Assembly (NCBI RefSeq): GCF_014084125.1
Contig: NZ_CP048405.1
Coordinates: 2,666,001-2,730,000, forward strand
Length of the DNA stretch: 64,000 nucleotides
Reading direction: 5' to 3'
Source of the DNA: Streptacidiphilus sp. PB12-B1b
Lineage (GTDB): Bacteria > Actinomycetota > Actinomycetes > Streptomycetales > Streptomycetaceae
The notes below the pieces were generated by a model. The model searched no databases. It was not told the origin of the DNA and saw only the letters and a list, made by a program, of their open reading frames with translations. Positions 20,705 to 28,618 of this stretch are shown piece by piece (positions within the stretch are counted from its first letter, which is position 1; each line of letters starts with the position of its first letter). The translations under genes were made by a program, and so were the position numbers.

Positions 20705-22725
20705 GACTGGTCCGCGACGGTGCCGCTGCCGGGCCAGCTCTCGCTCATCGTCCCGTCGTCCAGCGGTGAGTAGCGGGTGGTGCCGACCGGGCGGCCGCCC
20801 GACGCCTGGGTGTGCTCCTCGCGCAGCACCGCGCCCCCGGCGATGCGCCAGCTGCTGGTCGACTGGGGGGTGCCGGTGGAGGCGTGCGAGGCCAGCAGAA
20901 CCGGTTCTGCACCGCCCAGGCCGAACAGCTCCACCAGGTCCTCCGGAGCGCCCCCGCTCTGCCGGGTGAGCACCACCACGGCGGCCGGTGCGCCCCGGAA
21001 CTGCGCCGGGAGCACCGCGGTCAGCGCGACCGGCGAGCCGCCGTCCAGCGAGCGGCCGTCCTGCAGCAGGATCATGGACCCGTCGCTGGGGTCGGGGAAG
21101 CGCCGGTCGGCCCAGTCCACCGCGGGCACCGACCCGGCGGCGGTCAGGGTCTGCGCGGTGTCCGCGCCCACCAGGCTGGCCGCGCCCTGGGCGGGCGGCT
21201 GCGCGCCGGGGCTGCCGTCCGGCCCACTGCTCACCTCGTCGGTGCCCGGGACGGCCCCGGCGCTGCGCGTGCCCTGCGGACCGGGGGAGGAGCCGGGGGC
21301 GCCGGAGACCCGCACGGACGGCGCAGGCGCCGCCGGGCCGGAGCCCCGGCTGCTGCGGCCCTGGCAGCCCTGGGCCACGGCGATGACCACCGCGACGATC
21401 AGCGTGACCGTGATGAAGACGAAGAACCGCTGCCGCAGCAGTCGGCGCGACGGCGACCGGCCCTGACGGCCGGGCGGCGGGGTGCGCCGGGCCGCCACCG
21501 GCGTCGCCGCCTCCCGGGCGGCCGGGCGCGGCACCTGCGGCCGGGCCGCCGACTCCGCCGCGCCCTGCCCGTGCGCCTGCCCGTGCCCGGACGACCCGTG
21601 CCCGGACGACCCGTGCCCTGACCGCTCGTGCCCCGACGGCCCGTGCCCCGTCCGCTCGTGCCCCGACGGCCCGTGGGCCGTCTGCCCCGACCCGGCCGGG
21701 CTGCCGTGCCCCTGGCCGGGGCTGCGGACGACGACGGTGGGGGCCGAGGTCGAGGTGGGCATCGGCGGCGCCGGTTCGCGCAGCGTCGGCGGCATGACCG
21801 GCCGCCGGCCGGGCGGCCGGGCGGCCGGTCCGCGCGCCGCCTGCGGCTGGTCGGCCTGGGCCGGACGGCTCTGCCGGGCCAGCGGCTGCGGCAGCTGGCT
21901 GCGGCCGATGGCCGCGCCCCGCGCCGTCAGCTCCCGCAGCCGGTCCCGCAGCTGGATGGTGGTCGGCCGGTCCACCGCCTCCTTGGCCAGGCAGGCCCGC
22001 AGGATCGGCGTCAGCGCGCCGGGGACCTCGCCGAGGTCGGGCTCCTCGTGGACCACCCGGTAGAGCATCACCTCGGAGCTGCCCGAGCCGAAGGGGGAGT
22101 CCCCGGTCGCCGCGTACGCCAGCGTGGTGCCCAGCGCGAAGACGTCCGTGGCGCCGGTCACCGCGATGCCCCGGACCTGCTCGGGGGCCAGGAAGCCGGG
22201 GGAGCCGACGGCCGTCCCGACGTGGGTCAGCGTGCTCGCGCCGGTGGACCAGGCGATGCCGAAGTCGATGATCCTCGGGCCCTTGGGCGAGAGCAGGATG
22301 TTCGAGGGCTTGAGGTCCCGGTGCACCACGCCCGCCTGGTGGACGTGGACCAGGCCGTCGGCCAGCGCCGCGCCGATCGCGGCCACCTCGGACCAGGGCA
22401 GCGGCCCCTCGTCGCCGACGCGCTTGTACAGCGAGGGCCCGGGCACGTAGGAGGTGGCCAGCCAGGGCCGCTCGGCGTCGATGTCGGAGGCCACCAACCG
22501 GGCGATGCAGCCGCCGCGGATCCGCGCCGCCGCCGCCACCTCGCGGGCGAAGCGGGTCCGGAACTCCTGGTCCTCCGCCAGTTCGGCGCGGATCAGCTTC
22601 AGCGCGACCTTCTGCCCGCGCCGGTCCGAGCCGAGGTAGACCACGCCCATGCCGCCCGTGCCGAGCCGCCGTTGCAGCCGGTAGGGGCCGACGACGCGCG
22701 GGTCCTCCCGCCGGAGCCGCACCAT
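20698..22725 (-). CDS. Transmembrane Ser/Thr protein kinase (PknB-like)
   Basis: 675 residues. The kinase domain (about 15-270) has the glycine loop GTGGMGVV, ATP lysine K43, alphaC glutamate E62, catalytic HRD with D137 in VVHRDLKPSN, and metal-binding D154 in DFG. It is followed by a Pro/Gly/His-rich linker with GHGPSGHER-type repeats, one membrane helix (about 432-452, FFVFITVTLIVAVVIAVA) and an extracytoplasmic domain of about 220 residues. No PASTA repeats are present, so the external part differs from PknB; its ligand is unknown. The ATG at 22725 is preferred over a TTG six bases upstream, which is too close to the AGGA ribosome site. Confidence 0.92.
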   Translation of the reverse strand: MVRLRREDPRVVGPYRLQRRLGTGGMGVVYLGSDRRGQKVALKLIRAELAEDQEFRTRFAREVAAAARIRGGCIARLVASDIDAERPWLATSYVPGPSLYKRVGDEGPLPWSEVAAIGAALADGLVHVHQAGVVHRDLKPSNILLSPKGPRIIDFGIAWSTGASTLTHVGTAVGSPGFLAPEQVRGIAVTGATDVFALGTTLAYAATGDSPFGSGSSEVMLYRVVHEEPDLGEVPGALTPILRACLAKEAVDRPTTIQLRDRLRELTARGAAIGRSQLPQPLARQSRPAQADQPQAARGPAARPPGRRPVMPPTLREPAPPMPTSTSAPTVVVRSPGQGHGSPAGSGQTAHGPSGHERTGHGPSGHERSGHGSSGHGSSGHGQAHGQGAAESAARPQVPRPAAREAATPVAARRTPPPGRQGRSPSRRLLRQRFFVFITVTLIVAVVIAVAQGCQGRSSRGSGPAAPAPSVRVSGAPGSSPGPQGTRSAGAVPGTDEVSSGPDGSPGAQPPAQGAASLVGADTAQTLTAAGSVPAVDWADRRFPDPSDGSMILLQDGRSLDGGSPVALTAVLPAQFRGAPAAVVVLTRQSGGAPEDLVELFGLGGAEPVLLASHASTGTPQSTSSWRIAGGAVLREEHTQASGGRPVGTTRYSPLDDGTMSESWPGSGTVADQSG

Positions 22726-23045
22726 CGCCAATGTCCTGTCCCGCCGTCAGGTCCCCGTGCCGGGACTAGCTCTGATTACCAGGCGACAGCTTACGGACTG
22801 CGTCGCACGCGGCGCTGGTTCGCAACACCCCAGGGCCCTGTCGGATTGTCAGATACACCGGTTGCGTGCTCCTACTGTAGGGGACGCCTAGGGGTCGACC
22901 CTGAGCTGCCCCGAGGACCGGGCCGCCCGGCCTCCGCCTGGGGGAGGAGGGCCCGGACCCGGCCTCTCCTCCCCGGGTATGCCGTACGGACGGTCCCCGC
23001 GCATGACGCCAGGGGCGGGCGCGCCGCCGTAGCGTAGGAGCAGCG
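22726..23045. other. Gene-free 320-base interval upstream of the kinase
   Basis: This is the divergent region between the kinase (leftward) and a small membrane-protein gene (rightward). The only pattern I noticed is a small palindrome CCTAC-T-GTAGG at 22871-22881. No convincing promoter hexamers with correct spacing could be assigned by eye. Confidence 0.4.
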
Positions 23046-23321
23046 GTGGGCGGGGAACTCGTCCCCCGAGGCCCCACCCGCCGCGACCTCCGCCGGCGCC
23101 GCGCCGCCGCTGACCATGAAGCAGATGACGAGAGTTGGGATGCCGTGTCCGTGCAGCTGGAAGGACGAGTACGCCGCCGCCGGAGGATCGACGGCCCCCG
23201 CAACCCGCTGGTCGCGCTCGCCATCGCCCTGCCCGTCGCCGCACTGCTGGCCTTCGCCTTCGGCGGCTGGTCCCAGTTCGAGACCCAGGCCACCTCGGTC
23301 GTCCAGCTGATGGGGCGCTGA
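23046..23321 (+). CDS. Small single-pass membrane protein
   Basis: 91 residues from a GTG preceded by TAGGAG with good spacing. The N-terminal half is charged and Arg-rich (VRRRRRID). A single membrane helix, PLVALAIALPVAALLAFAFG, follows, then a short polar tail ending VVQLMGR. An internal GTG at 23145 would give a 58-residue version containing the same helix. No family recognised. The positive-inside rule predicts an N-in topology. It lies between the kinase and the tRNA operon, transcribed towards the tRNA terminator. Function unknown; the coding call rests on frame, ribosome site and the helix. Confidence 0.5.
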   Translation: MGGELVPRGPTRRDLRRRRAAADHEADDESWDAVSVQLEGRVRRRRRIDGPRNPLVALAIALPVAALLAFAFGGWSQFETQATSVVQLMGR

Positions 23322-23349
23322 TCGGGGCAGCAGGGAACACGAGAACGGG

Positions 23350-23387
23350 AAACAAAGAAGGCCGCCACCGGAGGACCGGGGCGGCCT
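23350..23387 (-). terminator. Rho-independent terminator of the tRNA operon
   Basis: Read on the minus strand, AGGCCGCC-CCGG-TCCT-CCGG-(T)-GGCGGCCT makes 12 pairs with one bulge and a TCCT loop, followed by TCTTTGTTT. This is one of the few terminators here with a true T-rich tail. It lies 27 bases after the last tRNA-Val. Confidence 0.85.
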
Positions 23388-23413
23388 GACTGCTGTTTTC
23401 CTGCCTGCTGTGG

Positions 23414-23485
23414 TGCGCGATACTGGGATTGAACCAGTGACCTCTTCCGTGTCAGGGAAGCGCTCTCCCGCTGAGCTAATCGCGC
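23414..23485 (-). tRNA. tRNA-Val (anticodon GAC), copy 3 in transcription order
   Basis: 72 bases including the discriminator A. Acceptor arms GCGCGAT / ATCGCGC, anticodon stem CTTCC / GGAAG around the loop CTGACAC, giving GAC, and TTCAATC in the T loop. The 3' CCA is not encoded. Identical to the next two copies. Confidence 0.97.
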
Positions 23486-23536
23486 GGGTGGTGATGCCGT
23501 GGTGCGGTACTGCAAAGCCCCGCAGGACGGGGGACG

Positions 23537-23608
23537 TGCGCGATACTGGGATTGAACCAGTGACCTCTTCCGTGTCAGGGAAGCGCTCTCCCGCTGAGCT
23601 AATCGCGC
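23537..23608 (-). tRNA. tRNA-Val (anticodon GAC), copy 2
   Basis: Identical in sequence to the neighbouring copies, with the same loop CTGACAC. The start-to-start distance to each neighbour is exactly 123 bases, and the 51-base spacers are almost identical, which shows recent tandem duplication. Confidence 0.97.
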
Positions 23609-23659
23609 GGGTGGTGATGCCGTGGTGCGGTACTGCAAAGCCCCGCAGAGCGGGGGACG

Positions 23660-23731
23660 TGCGCGATACTGGGATTGAACCAGTGACCTCTTCCGTGTCA
23701 GGGAAGCGCTCTCCCGCTGAGCTAATCGCGC
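23660..23731 (-). tRNA. tRNA-Val (anticodon GAC), copy 1
   Basis: The first valine tRNA in the direction of transcription, 53 bases after tRNA-Cys. Same 72-base cloverleaf with anticodon GAC and no encoded CCA. Confidence 0.97.
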
Positions 23732-23784
23732 GGGACGACAGCAGTGACGACGCTGCCGGTACTGCTTGTCTCGATCCTACTGTG

Positions 23785-23855
23785 AGGTGGAGACGGGATT
23801 TGAACCCGTGTACACGGCTTTGCAGGCCGTTGCCTCGCCTCTCGGCCACTCCACC
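23785..23855 (-). tRNA. tRNA-Cys (anticodon GCA)
   Basis: 71 bases. Acceptor GGTGGAG / CTCCACC with discriminator T, anticodon loop CTGCAAA giving GCA, T loop TTCAAAT. Lies between tRNA-Gly and the valine repeats in one operon, the common actinobacterial Gly-Cys-Val arrangement. Confidence 0.97.
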
Positions 23856-23886
23856 GAGTCAAGAGCCAACCTACAGCCCTCTACCG

Positions 23887-23958
23887 AGCGGATGACGGGA
23901 TTCGAACCCGCGACCCTCACCTTGGCAAGGTGATGCTCTACCACTGAGCCACATCCGC
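23887..23958 (-). tRNA. tRNA-Gly (anticodon GCC)
   Basis: 72 bases. Acceptor GCGGATG / CATCCGC, anticodon loop TTGCCAA giving GCC, T loop TTCGAAT. First tRNA of the operon, about 55 bases downstream of the predicted transcription start. Confidence 0.97.
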
Positions 23959-24018
23959 GTGATCTCCGTTCGGCGTTCCGCTCGCTTCCTTGCGGTCCGC
24001 GTCCTGGCGACGTGTTGA

Positions 24019-24046
24019 ACTTTAGCGGATTCCCCGCCCAGCTCAA
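24019..24046 (-). promoter_or_regulatory. Promoter of the Gly-Cys-Val tRNA operon
   Basis: On the minus strand TTGAGC (24046-24041), 16-bp spacer, TAAAGT (24024-24019). This is one of the best sigma-70-type promoters in the window and is correctly placed and oriented for the tRNA genes. Confidence 0.7.
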
Positions 24047-24183
24047 ATTCCGTATCCCCGGCGACCTGCGGCGAGCCCTCCCCGGAGCCCGGCGGACACC
24101 CGTCGCAGGCGCTCCCAGCGGCGGGAACCTAGACTTCGGCAGCGCGGCGACCCCGCCTCCCCCGCACAGAATCAGAGCCGACC

Positions 24184-25230
24184 GTGATGCACCCCCTTTC
24201 GCCGCCCGCTGCCATGGCCCGCTTCGGCGGGCGCGTCGCCACCGGACTGCTGGACGTCACCGACGACCCGGCCGCCCTGGACAGCGAGGGCTTCTGGGCC
24301 GTCGTCGCCGGCTTCGACGGCCGGCTCACCTGCGCCCGCTTCGCCGAGCTGCGCGCCGACCGGCCGTACGCCCCCGCCGACGGCTGGCACGGCCCGGCCC
24401 GGTCCGCCTGGCGCAGCTCGCTGGACCGGGCCGGGTACACCGCCGGGGTCCGCCGCATCCGCGAGCACATCGCCGCCGGCGAGGTCTACCAGGTCAACCT
24501 CTGCCGGGTGCTGTCCGCCGCGCTGCCCGACCCGGACCGCGCCGACGTGGACGCCCTCAGCACGCTGCTGGCGCACGGCAACCCCGCCCCCTACGCGGGC
24601 ACGGTCCGGCTGCCCGGGCACGGGGTGGAGGTGGCCACCGCCTCGCCCGAGCTGTTCCTGAGCCGTCGGGACGGCGTCGTCGCCTCCGGCCCGATCAAGG
24701 GCACCGCCCGGACGGAGGCGGAGCTGCTGGAGAAGGACTACGCCGAGAACGTCATGATCGTCGACCTGGTCCGCAACGACCTCGGCCGGGCCTGCGCTGT
24801 CGGCAGCGTCAGCGTGCCCGACCTGTGCGCCGTCGAGAAGCACCCGGGCCTGGTCCACCTGGTGTCCACGGTCGAGGGCCGGCTGCGCGCCGACGCGGGC
24901 TGGCCCGCGCTGCTGGACGCCGCCTTTCCGCCGGGCTCGGTCACCGGCGCGCCCAAGTCCAGCGCGCTCCGGGTGATCGACGCCCTGGAGACCGCCGCCC
25001 GCGGCCCCTACTGCGGCGCGGTGGGCTGGGTGGACGCCGACCGCGGCGAGGCCGCGCTGGCCGTCGGCATCCGCACCTTCTGGCTGGACCGGACCGACCC
25101 CGGCGGGCCCGCGGTGCGCTTCGGCACCGGGGCCGGGATCACCTGGGGCTCCGACCCCGAGGGGGAGTGGGAGGAGACGGAACTCAAGGCATCCCGGCTG
25201 CTTGCGGTAGCGTCCACGCCAGGCGGCTGA
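24184..25230 (+). CDS. pabB: Chorismate-binding enzyme, aminodeoxychorismate synthase component I-like
   Basis: 348 residues, covering the chorismate-binding domain. VYQVNLCRVL, SGPIKGTARTEAE, VDLVRNDLGRAC, FPPGSVTGAPKSSAL and the final GAGITWGSDP are hallmarks of PabB / TrpE proteins. The PIKGT lysine motif favours PabB (4-amino-4-deoxychorismate for folate). The next gene encodes the matching lyase, which supports the call. An N-terminal half with the tryptophan-binding region is absent, as in short PabB forms. GTG at 24184 and ATG at 24187 are both possible, and neither has a strong ribosome site. A TAGACT hexamer lies 49 bases upstream. No PabA glutaminase is adjacent. Confidence 0.85.
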   Translation: MMHPLSPPAAMARFGGRVATGLLDVTDDPAALDSEGFWAVVAGFDGRLTCARFAELRADRPYAPADGWHGPARSAWRSSLDRAGYTAGVRRIREHIAAGEVYQVNLCRVLSAALPDPDRADVDALSTLLAHGNPAPYAGTVRLPGHGVEVATASPELFLSRRDGVVASGPIKGTARTEAELLEKDYAENVMIVDLVRNDLGRACAVGSVSVPDLCAVEKHPGLVHLVSTVEGRLRADAGWPALLDAAFPPGSVTGAPKSSALRVIDALETAARGPYCGAVGWVDADRGEAALAVGIRTFWLDRTDPGGPAVRFGTGAGITWGSDPEGEWEETELKASRLLAVASTPGG

Positions 25231-25280
25231 CGGGACGGACGACCGACGGGACAGCCGACCGACGAGAAAGGAGCCCGGCC

Positions 25281-26102
25281 GTGCGGATCTGGGTCAACGG
25301 TGAACTGCTGGACTCGGCCGAGGCGACGGTGTCCGCCCTCGACCACGGCCTGACCGTCGGCGACGGCGTCTTCGAGACGGTCAAGGCCGTCGACAGCCGC
25401 CCCTTCGCACTCGGCCGCCACCTCGACCGGCTGGAGCGCTCCGCCCGCGGCCTGGGCCTGCCCGCGCCCGACCGCGAGCTGGTCCGCGCCGCCTGCGCCG
25501 AGGTGCTGGCCGCCGACCCGGTCCCGCTCGGACGGCTGCGGATCACCTACACCGGCGGCCTCGGCCCGCTGGGCTCCGAGCGCAGCGGCGAGGGCAGCAC
25601 CCTGGTCGTCGCCCTCAGCGCGAGCGAGCCCCGCCCGGAGACCGCCGCCGTCGTCACCGTCCCGTGGACCCGCAACGAGCACGGCGCGCTCGCCGGGATC
25701 AAGACCACCTCGTACGCGGAGAACGTCATCGCCCTGGCCCGCGCCCAGGAGCACGGGGCGAGCGAGGCGATCCTGGCCAACACCGCCGGACGGCTGTGCG
25801 AGGGCACCGGCTCCAACATCTTCGTCGTCCTCGACGGGCAGGTGCTCACCCCGCCGCTGTCCTCCGGCTGCCTGGCCGGGATCACCCGCGCCCTGGTGCT
25901 GCAGTGGAGCGACGCGCAGGAGGCCGACCTGCCGCTGTCGGTCCTGCACGACGCCGAGGAGGTGTTCCTCACCGGTTCGCTGCGCGACGTCCAGGCGGTC
26001 TCCCGGGTGGACGACCGCGAGCTGCCCGGCGCGCCGGGACCGGTCACCGCCCGGCTGATGGCCGTCTTCGCCGAGCGCTCCGCAGCCGACCTGGAGCCCT
26101 GA
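25281..26102 (+). CDS. pabC: Aminodeoxychorismate lyase-like class IV aminotransferase
   Basis: 273 residues of fold-type IV PLP enzyme. MRIWVNGELLDS, LDHGLTVGDGVFETVKAVD and HLDRLERSARGLGL form the N-terminal domain. The PLP lysine lies in AGIKTTSYAENV. GTGSNIFVVLDG and the substrate loop LTGSLRDVQAV complete the active site. The lyase removes pyruvate from aminodeoxychorismate to give p-aminobenzoate for folate. Lying 50 bases after the PabB-like gene, it supports that role. D-amino-acid or branched-chain aminotransferase activity cannot be ruled out from sequence. The start is GTG at 25281 behind AAAGGAG. Confidence 0.85.
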   Translation: MRIWVNGELLDSAEATVSALDHGLTVGDGVFETVKAVDSRPFALGRHLDRLERSARGLGLPAPDRELVRAACAEVLAADPVPLGRLRITYTGGLGPLGSERSGEGSTLVVALSASEPRPETAAVVTVPWTRNEHGALAGIKTTSYAENVIALARAQEHGASEAILANTAGRLCEGTGSNIFVVLDGQVLTPPLSSGCLAGITRALVLQWSDAQEADLPLSVLHDAEEVFLTGSLRDVQAVSRVDDRELPGAPGPVTARLMAVFAERSAADLEP

Positions 26103-26107
26103 CCACG

Positions 26108-26962
26108 ATGACGACCACGCTGCGCCCCCTGACACCGGAGCAGCCGACGCCGGACGGCGGCAAGGGCCGGCTGTTCGCCGTGTGCGTCAACGGCCGCCCG
26201 GTCGGCCGGGTCACCGCCACCGTGCACGGCGGCCCCGGCCCGCGGGTGGGCGCCATCACCGCGCTCGGCATCGACCCGCCCGACCGGGGGCGCGGCCGGG
26301 GCACCATCGCGGCCCTCGCCGCCGAGGAGGTGCTGCGCGGCTGGGGCTGCGCCCGGGTGGACGTCGAGATCGCCGAGCAGCCCGGCGAGGACCCGGACCG
26401 GGTGCTGCGCTTCGCCGGGGCCCTGGGCTACACCGCGCGGTCCAGGAACATGCTCAAGGTGCTCCCGGACAGCCTGCCGCAGCTGCCGTCCGGCACCCAC
26501 GGCCGGCCGATGACCGCCGAGGAGTTCCCCGGGTGGCTGGCCGCCGAGTCCCAGGACTACGCCGAGCTGCAGATCCGCAACGGCCTCAGCCCCGAACAGG
26601 CCCGGGCCCGGTCGGACGCCGACCACCGGCGGGTGCTGCCCTTCGGCATGGCCAGCCCGAACACCCTGCTGCGCCGACTGGAGGCGGCCGGGCAGGCCGT
26701 CGGCAGCGTCTGGCTCAACACCGACGTCGGCCGCTCGCCGGACCGGCTCCAGCTCGGCTGGGTGTTCGACGTCCGGGTCGACCAGGCCCAGCGGGGCCGG
26801 GGGTACGGCCGGGCGCTGATGCTGCTCGCCGAGCGCGAGTGCCTGGACGTCGGCCTGCGCCGGCTGGGCCTGAACGTCTTCGTCGACAACGCCCCGGCCG
26901 ACGCCCTGTACCGCTCGCTCGGCTACCGGACCTTCCGGCACGTCCTGTACAAGCAGCTCTAG
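26108..26962 (+). CDS. Tandem GNAT acetyltransferase
   Basis: 284 residues with two GNAT-like halves. The N-terminal half (about 20-130) keeps the strand ITALGIDPPDRGRGRGTIAALAA, an AcCoA-type loop. The C-terminal half (about 190-284) has FDVRVDQAQRGRGYGRALMLLAE and ends NAPADALYRSLGYRTFRHVLYKQL. Both loops keep an R/Q-x-x-G-x-G-like pattern, so either half might bind acetyl-CoA. The C-terminal half looks the more canonical. Substrate unknown. It starts five bases after the pabC stop, so it is probably the third gene of the pabB operon, though a link to folate is not shown by the sequence. Confidence 0.85.
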   Translation: MTTTLRPLTPEQPTPDGGKGRLFAVCVNGRPVGRVTATVHGGPGPRVGAITALGIDPPDRGRGRGTIAALAAEEVLRGWGCARVDVEIAEQPGEDPDRVLRFAGALGYTARSRNMLKVLPDSLPQLPSGTHGRPMTAEEFPGWLAAESQDYAELQIRNGLSPEQARARSDADHRRVLPFGMASPNTLLRRLEAAGQAVGSVWLNTDVGRSPDRLQLGWVFDVRVDQAQRGRGYGRALMLLAERECLDVGLRRLGLNVFVDNAPADALYRSLGYRTFRHVLYKQL

Positions 26963-26980
26963 CCCGGCCGGCAGGGCGGG

Positions 26981-27472
26981 TCACGGCGCGCCGAGCAGCT
27001 CCGTGATCCGCTCCCGCAGCCCCTGCTGGCTGCTGCCGCCGTCCAGCCGGACGCCCGCGACCAGGTAGGTCGGGGTGCCGGTCACGCCCAGCGCCTTGCC
27101 CTCGGCGTGGTCGGCGTCCACGGCCAGGATGTGCCGCCCGTCGATCAGCGCCGTGTCCATCTCCTCGGCGTCCAGGCCCAGCTCGCGGGCGACCTCCAGC
27201 AGCAGCTCCTCGCCGCGCCCGGCCAGCTCCCCGGTCCTGGCCAGCACCGCTTCCACGTACGGCCACCCGCTGCCCTGCTCGAACGCCTCCTCGGCGGCCT
27301 GGGCGGCGGCGAACGCGTGCTGGTGCCGCTCCAGCGGGAAGTGCCGCAGCACGATCTCCAGCCGGTCGCCGTACGCGGCGCGCAGCGCCCGGACGTCGTC
27401 CAGCGCGGTGGCGCAGTCGGGGCACTGCAGCTCGCACCAGTATTCGACTCGGGGCAGGGAACCTTCGCTCAT
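26981..27472 (-). CDS. DsbA-family thioredoxin-fold protein
   Basis: 163 residues. It starts with a thioredoxin strand RVEYWCELQCPDC; the active-site pair is C17-P-D-C20, and an additional cysteine (C13) precedes it. An all-helical insertion (about 50-120) and the cis-proline loop GVTGTPTYLVAGV (about 135) identify a DsbA / DSBA-like oxidoreductase. No signal peptide, so it should be cytosolic, unlike periplasmic DsbA. The ATG at 27472 follows GGGAG with a ten-base gap; a further in-frame upstream extension lacks a ribosome site. It is convergent with the GNAT gene and diverges from the next membrane protein with 89 bases between. Confidence 0.82.
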   Translation of the reverse strand: MSEGSLPRVEYWCELQCPDCATALDDVRALRAAYGDRLEIVLRHFPLERHQHAFAAAQAAEEAFEQGSGWPYVEAVLARTGELAGRGEELLLEVARELGLDAEEMDTALIDGRHILAVDADHAEGKALGVTGTPTYLVAGVRLDGGSSQQGLRERITELLGAP

Positions 27473-27561
27473 GGCGGTAAGTCTCCCATTTGCGGGCAGC
27501 ATGGAGGTGACCGCATCCGCGTGCGCGCAGGCGGACGCGTCGGCGAAGGAGGCAGGGACTG

Positions 27562-28035
27562 ATGACTGCGATCGTGTGCGTGGCGCTGACGGCGGCGGCG
27601 CTGGTCATCGCCGTCCTGTCGGCGACCCGGCACCGGTACCGCCGGGCGGTGCGCTGGGTGGCCGTCGCCCTGGTGCCGACCGGGCTCTACCTGACCGGGC
27701 TGCTGACCATGTTCACCCGGATCGGCCACGCCATCGCCGACTGGGCGGCCGATCTGGTGTTTGACCCCCGGGTGTGGACGGGCGTGGTCATGCTGGGCGC
27801 GGCCGTGCTGCTGGGGCTGGCGACCGCGGTGGGACGCCGCCGCAGGAGGGCCAGGGCCGTGGAGCAGGCCGGGAACGCGCGTGCGGTGCCGACGGGGGCG
27901 GGCCCGGCCCCGGGCGCCCTGGCCGCCGGAGCCCCGGCGGCGACCAAGGGCGCGAAGGCCGCCAGGAAGCAGGCCGACGACGAGTTCGGCGAGTTCTCCG
28001 ACGTCGAGGAGATCCTCAGGCGCCGCGGGCTGTGA
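27562..28035 (+). CDS. Membrane protein of unknown function
   Basis: 157 residues with three likely membrane helices: about 2-21 (TAIVCVALTAAALVIAVLSA), 30-50 (VRWVAVALVPTGLYLTGLL) and 70-90 (WTGVVMLGAAVLLGLATAV). A cytoplasmic tail follows, first Arg-rich and then Ala/Pro-rich, ending in an acidic motif DDEFGEFSDVEEILRRRGL. The conserved acidic tail may be a protein-contact element; that is inference. AAGGAGG precedes the ATG. Its last 20 bases overlap the end of the converging CGNR gene. I do not recognise the family. Confidence 0.75.
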   Translation: MTAIVCVALTAAALVIAVLSATRHRYRRAVRWVAVALVPTGLYLTGLLTMFTRIGHAIADWAADLVFDPRVWTGVVMLGAAVLLGLATAVGRRRRRARAVEQAGNARAVPTGAGPAPGALAAGAPAATKGAKAARKQADDEFGEFSDVEEILRRRGL

Positions 28036-28618
28036 CCCCGGCCGGGGCGGCGGCGTCGGCCGCGTCCGCCGCCGTGCGCTGGCGTGCCCGGTAGGCGGCG
28101 ACGTGCAGCCGGTTGCCGCAGGTGCGGCTGTCGCAGTAGCGCCGCGAGCGGTTCCGGGAGAGGTCGACGAAGACGTGGGAGCAGTCCGGCGCCTCGCAGC
28201 GGCGCAGCCGCTCGCGCTCCCCGGCCACCACGATGAAGGCCAGCGCCATCCCGGCGTCGGCGGCCAGGTGGTCGGCGAGGCCCGCGCCGGGGGCGAAGTA
28301 GTGCATGTGCCAGCCGTGGCCGTCGTGGTTGGTCAGCCGGGGGGTGGTGCCGGCCCGCGCCACCAGGGCGTTGACCAGCTCGGCCGCCGCCTCCGGCGAC
28401 TGCGCCCGGAACACCCCGTGGAACTCGTCCCGGACCCGCCGGACGGCCTCCAGATCGCCACCGCCGAGCTCGCCGACCTCGCTGACGTCGCGCTCCACGA
28501 CGAAGCGGCGCAGTGCGGCCACGTCCGGCAGCCCCTCGTGCCCGCAGGCCTCCGGGGCGGTGTTCAGCAGTACCACGAGCGTGTCGAGTGCGTACTCGGT
28601 GTCGTGGGTGATCAACAC
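28016..28618 (-). CDS. CGNR zinc-finger / ABATE-domain transcriptional regulator
   Basis: 200 residues. The N-terminal ABATE-like domain (about 1-130) is followed by a C-terminal CGNR finger: CEAPDCSHVFVDLS, then RRYCDSRTCGNRLH, with the four cysteines and the C-G-N-R signature intact (about 145-180). The family is thought to bind DNA and ligands as stress regulators; the targets are unknown. The GTG at 28618 is chosen because AGGGAG lies seven bases upstream; an alternative GTG 24 bases earlier has no ribosome site. It overlaps the 3' end of the membrane-protein gene by 20 bases, tail to tail. Confidence 0.85.
   Translation of the reverse strand: MLITHDTEYALDTLVVLLNTAPEACGHEGLPDVAALRRFVVERDVSEVGELGGGDLEAVRRVRDEFHGVFRAQSPEAAAELVNALVARAGTTPRLTNHDGHGWHMHYFAPGAGLADHLAADAGMALAFIVVAGERERLRRCEAPDCSHVFVDLSRNRSRRYCDSRTCGNRLHVAAYRARQRTAADAADAAAPAGVTARGA

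Larger units (their letters stand above)
23414..23731 (-). repeat. Triple tandem tRNA-Val repeat, 123-base period
   Basis: Three identical tRNA genes with two 51-base spacers. The spacers share all but a few bases (AGGACG in one, AGAGCG in the other), and each contains a small CCCCGC / GCGGGG-like inverted repeat that could guide RNA processing or partial termination. Confidence 0.9.

Noticed and set aside
23414..23731. CRISPR-like or other regular repeat array
   Set aside because: The repeats are complete tRNA genes with 72-base cloverleaves, period 123, and spacers are similar to each other, unlike CRISPR spacers.
23410..23895. A plus-strand reading frame with repeated DTGIEPVTSSVSGK units
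   Set aside because: It is only the antisense translation of the three tRNA-Val genes and of tRNA-Cys. Such false proteins are common in annotation of tRNA repeats.
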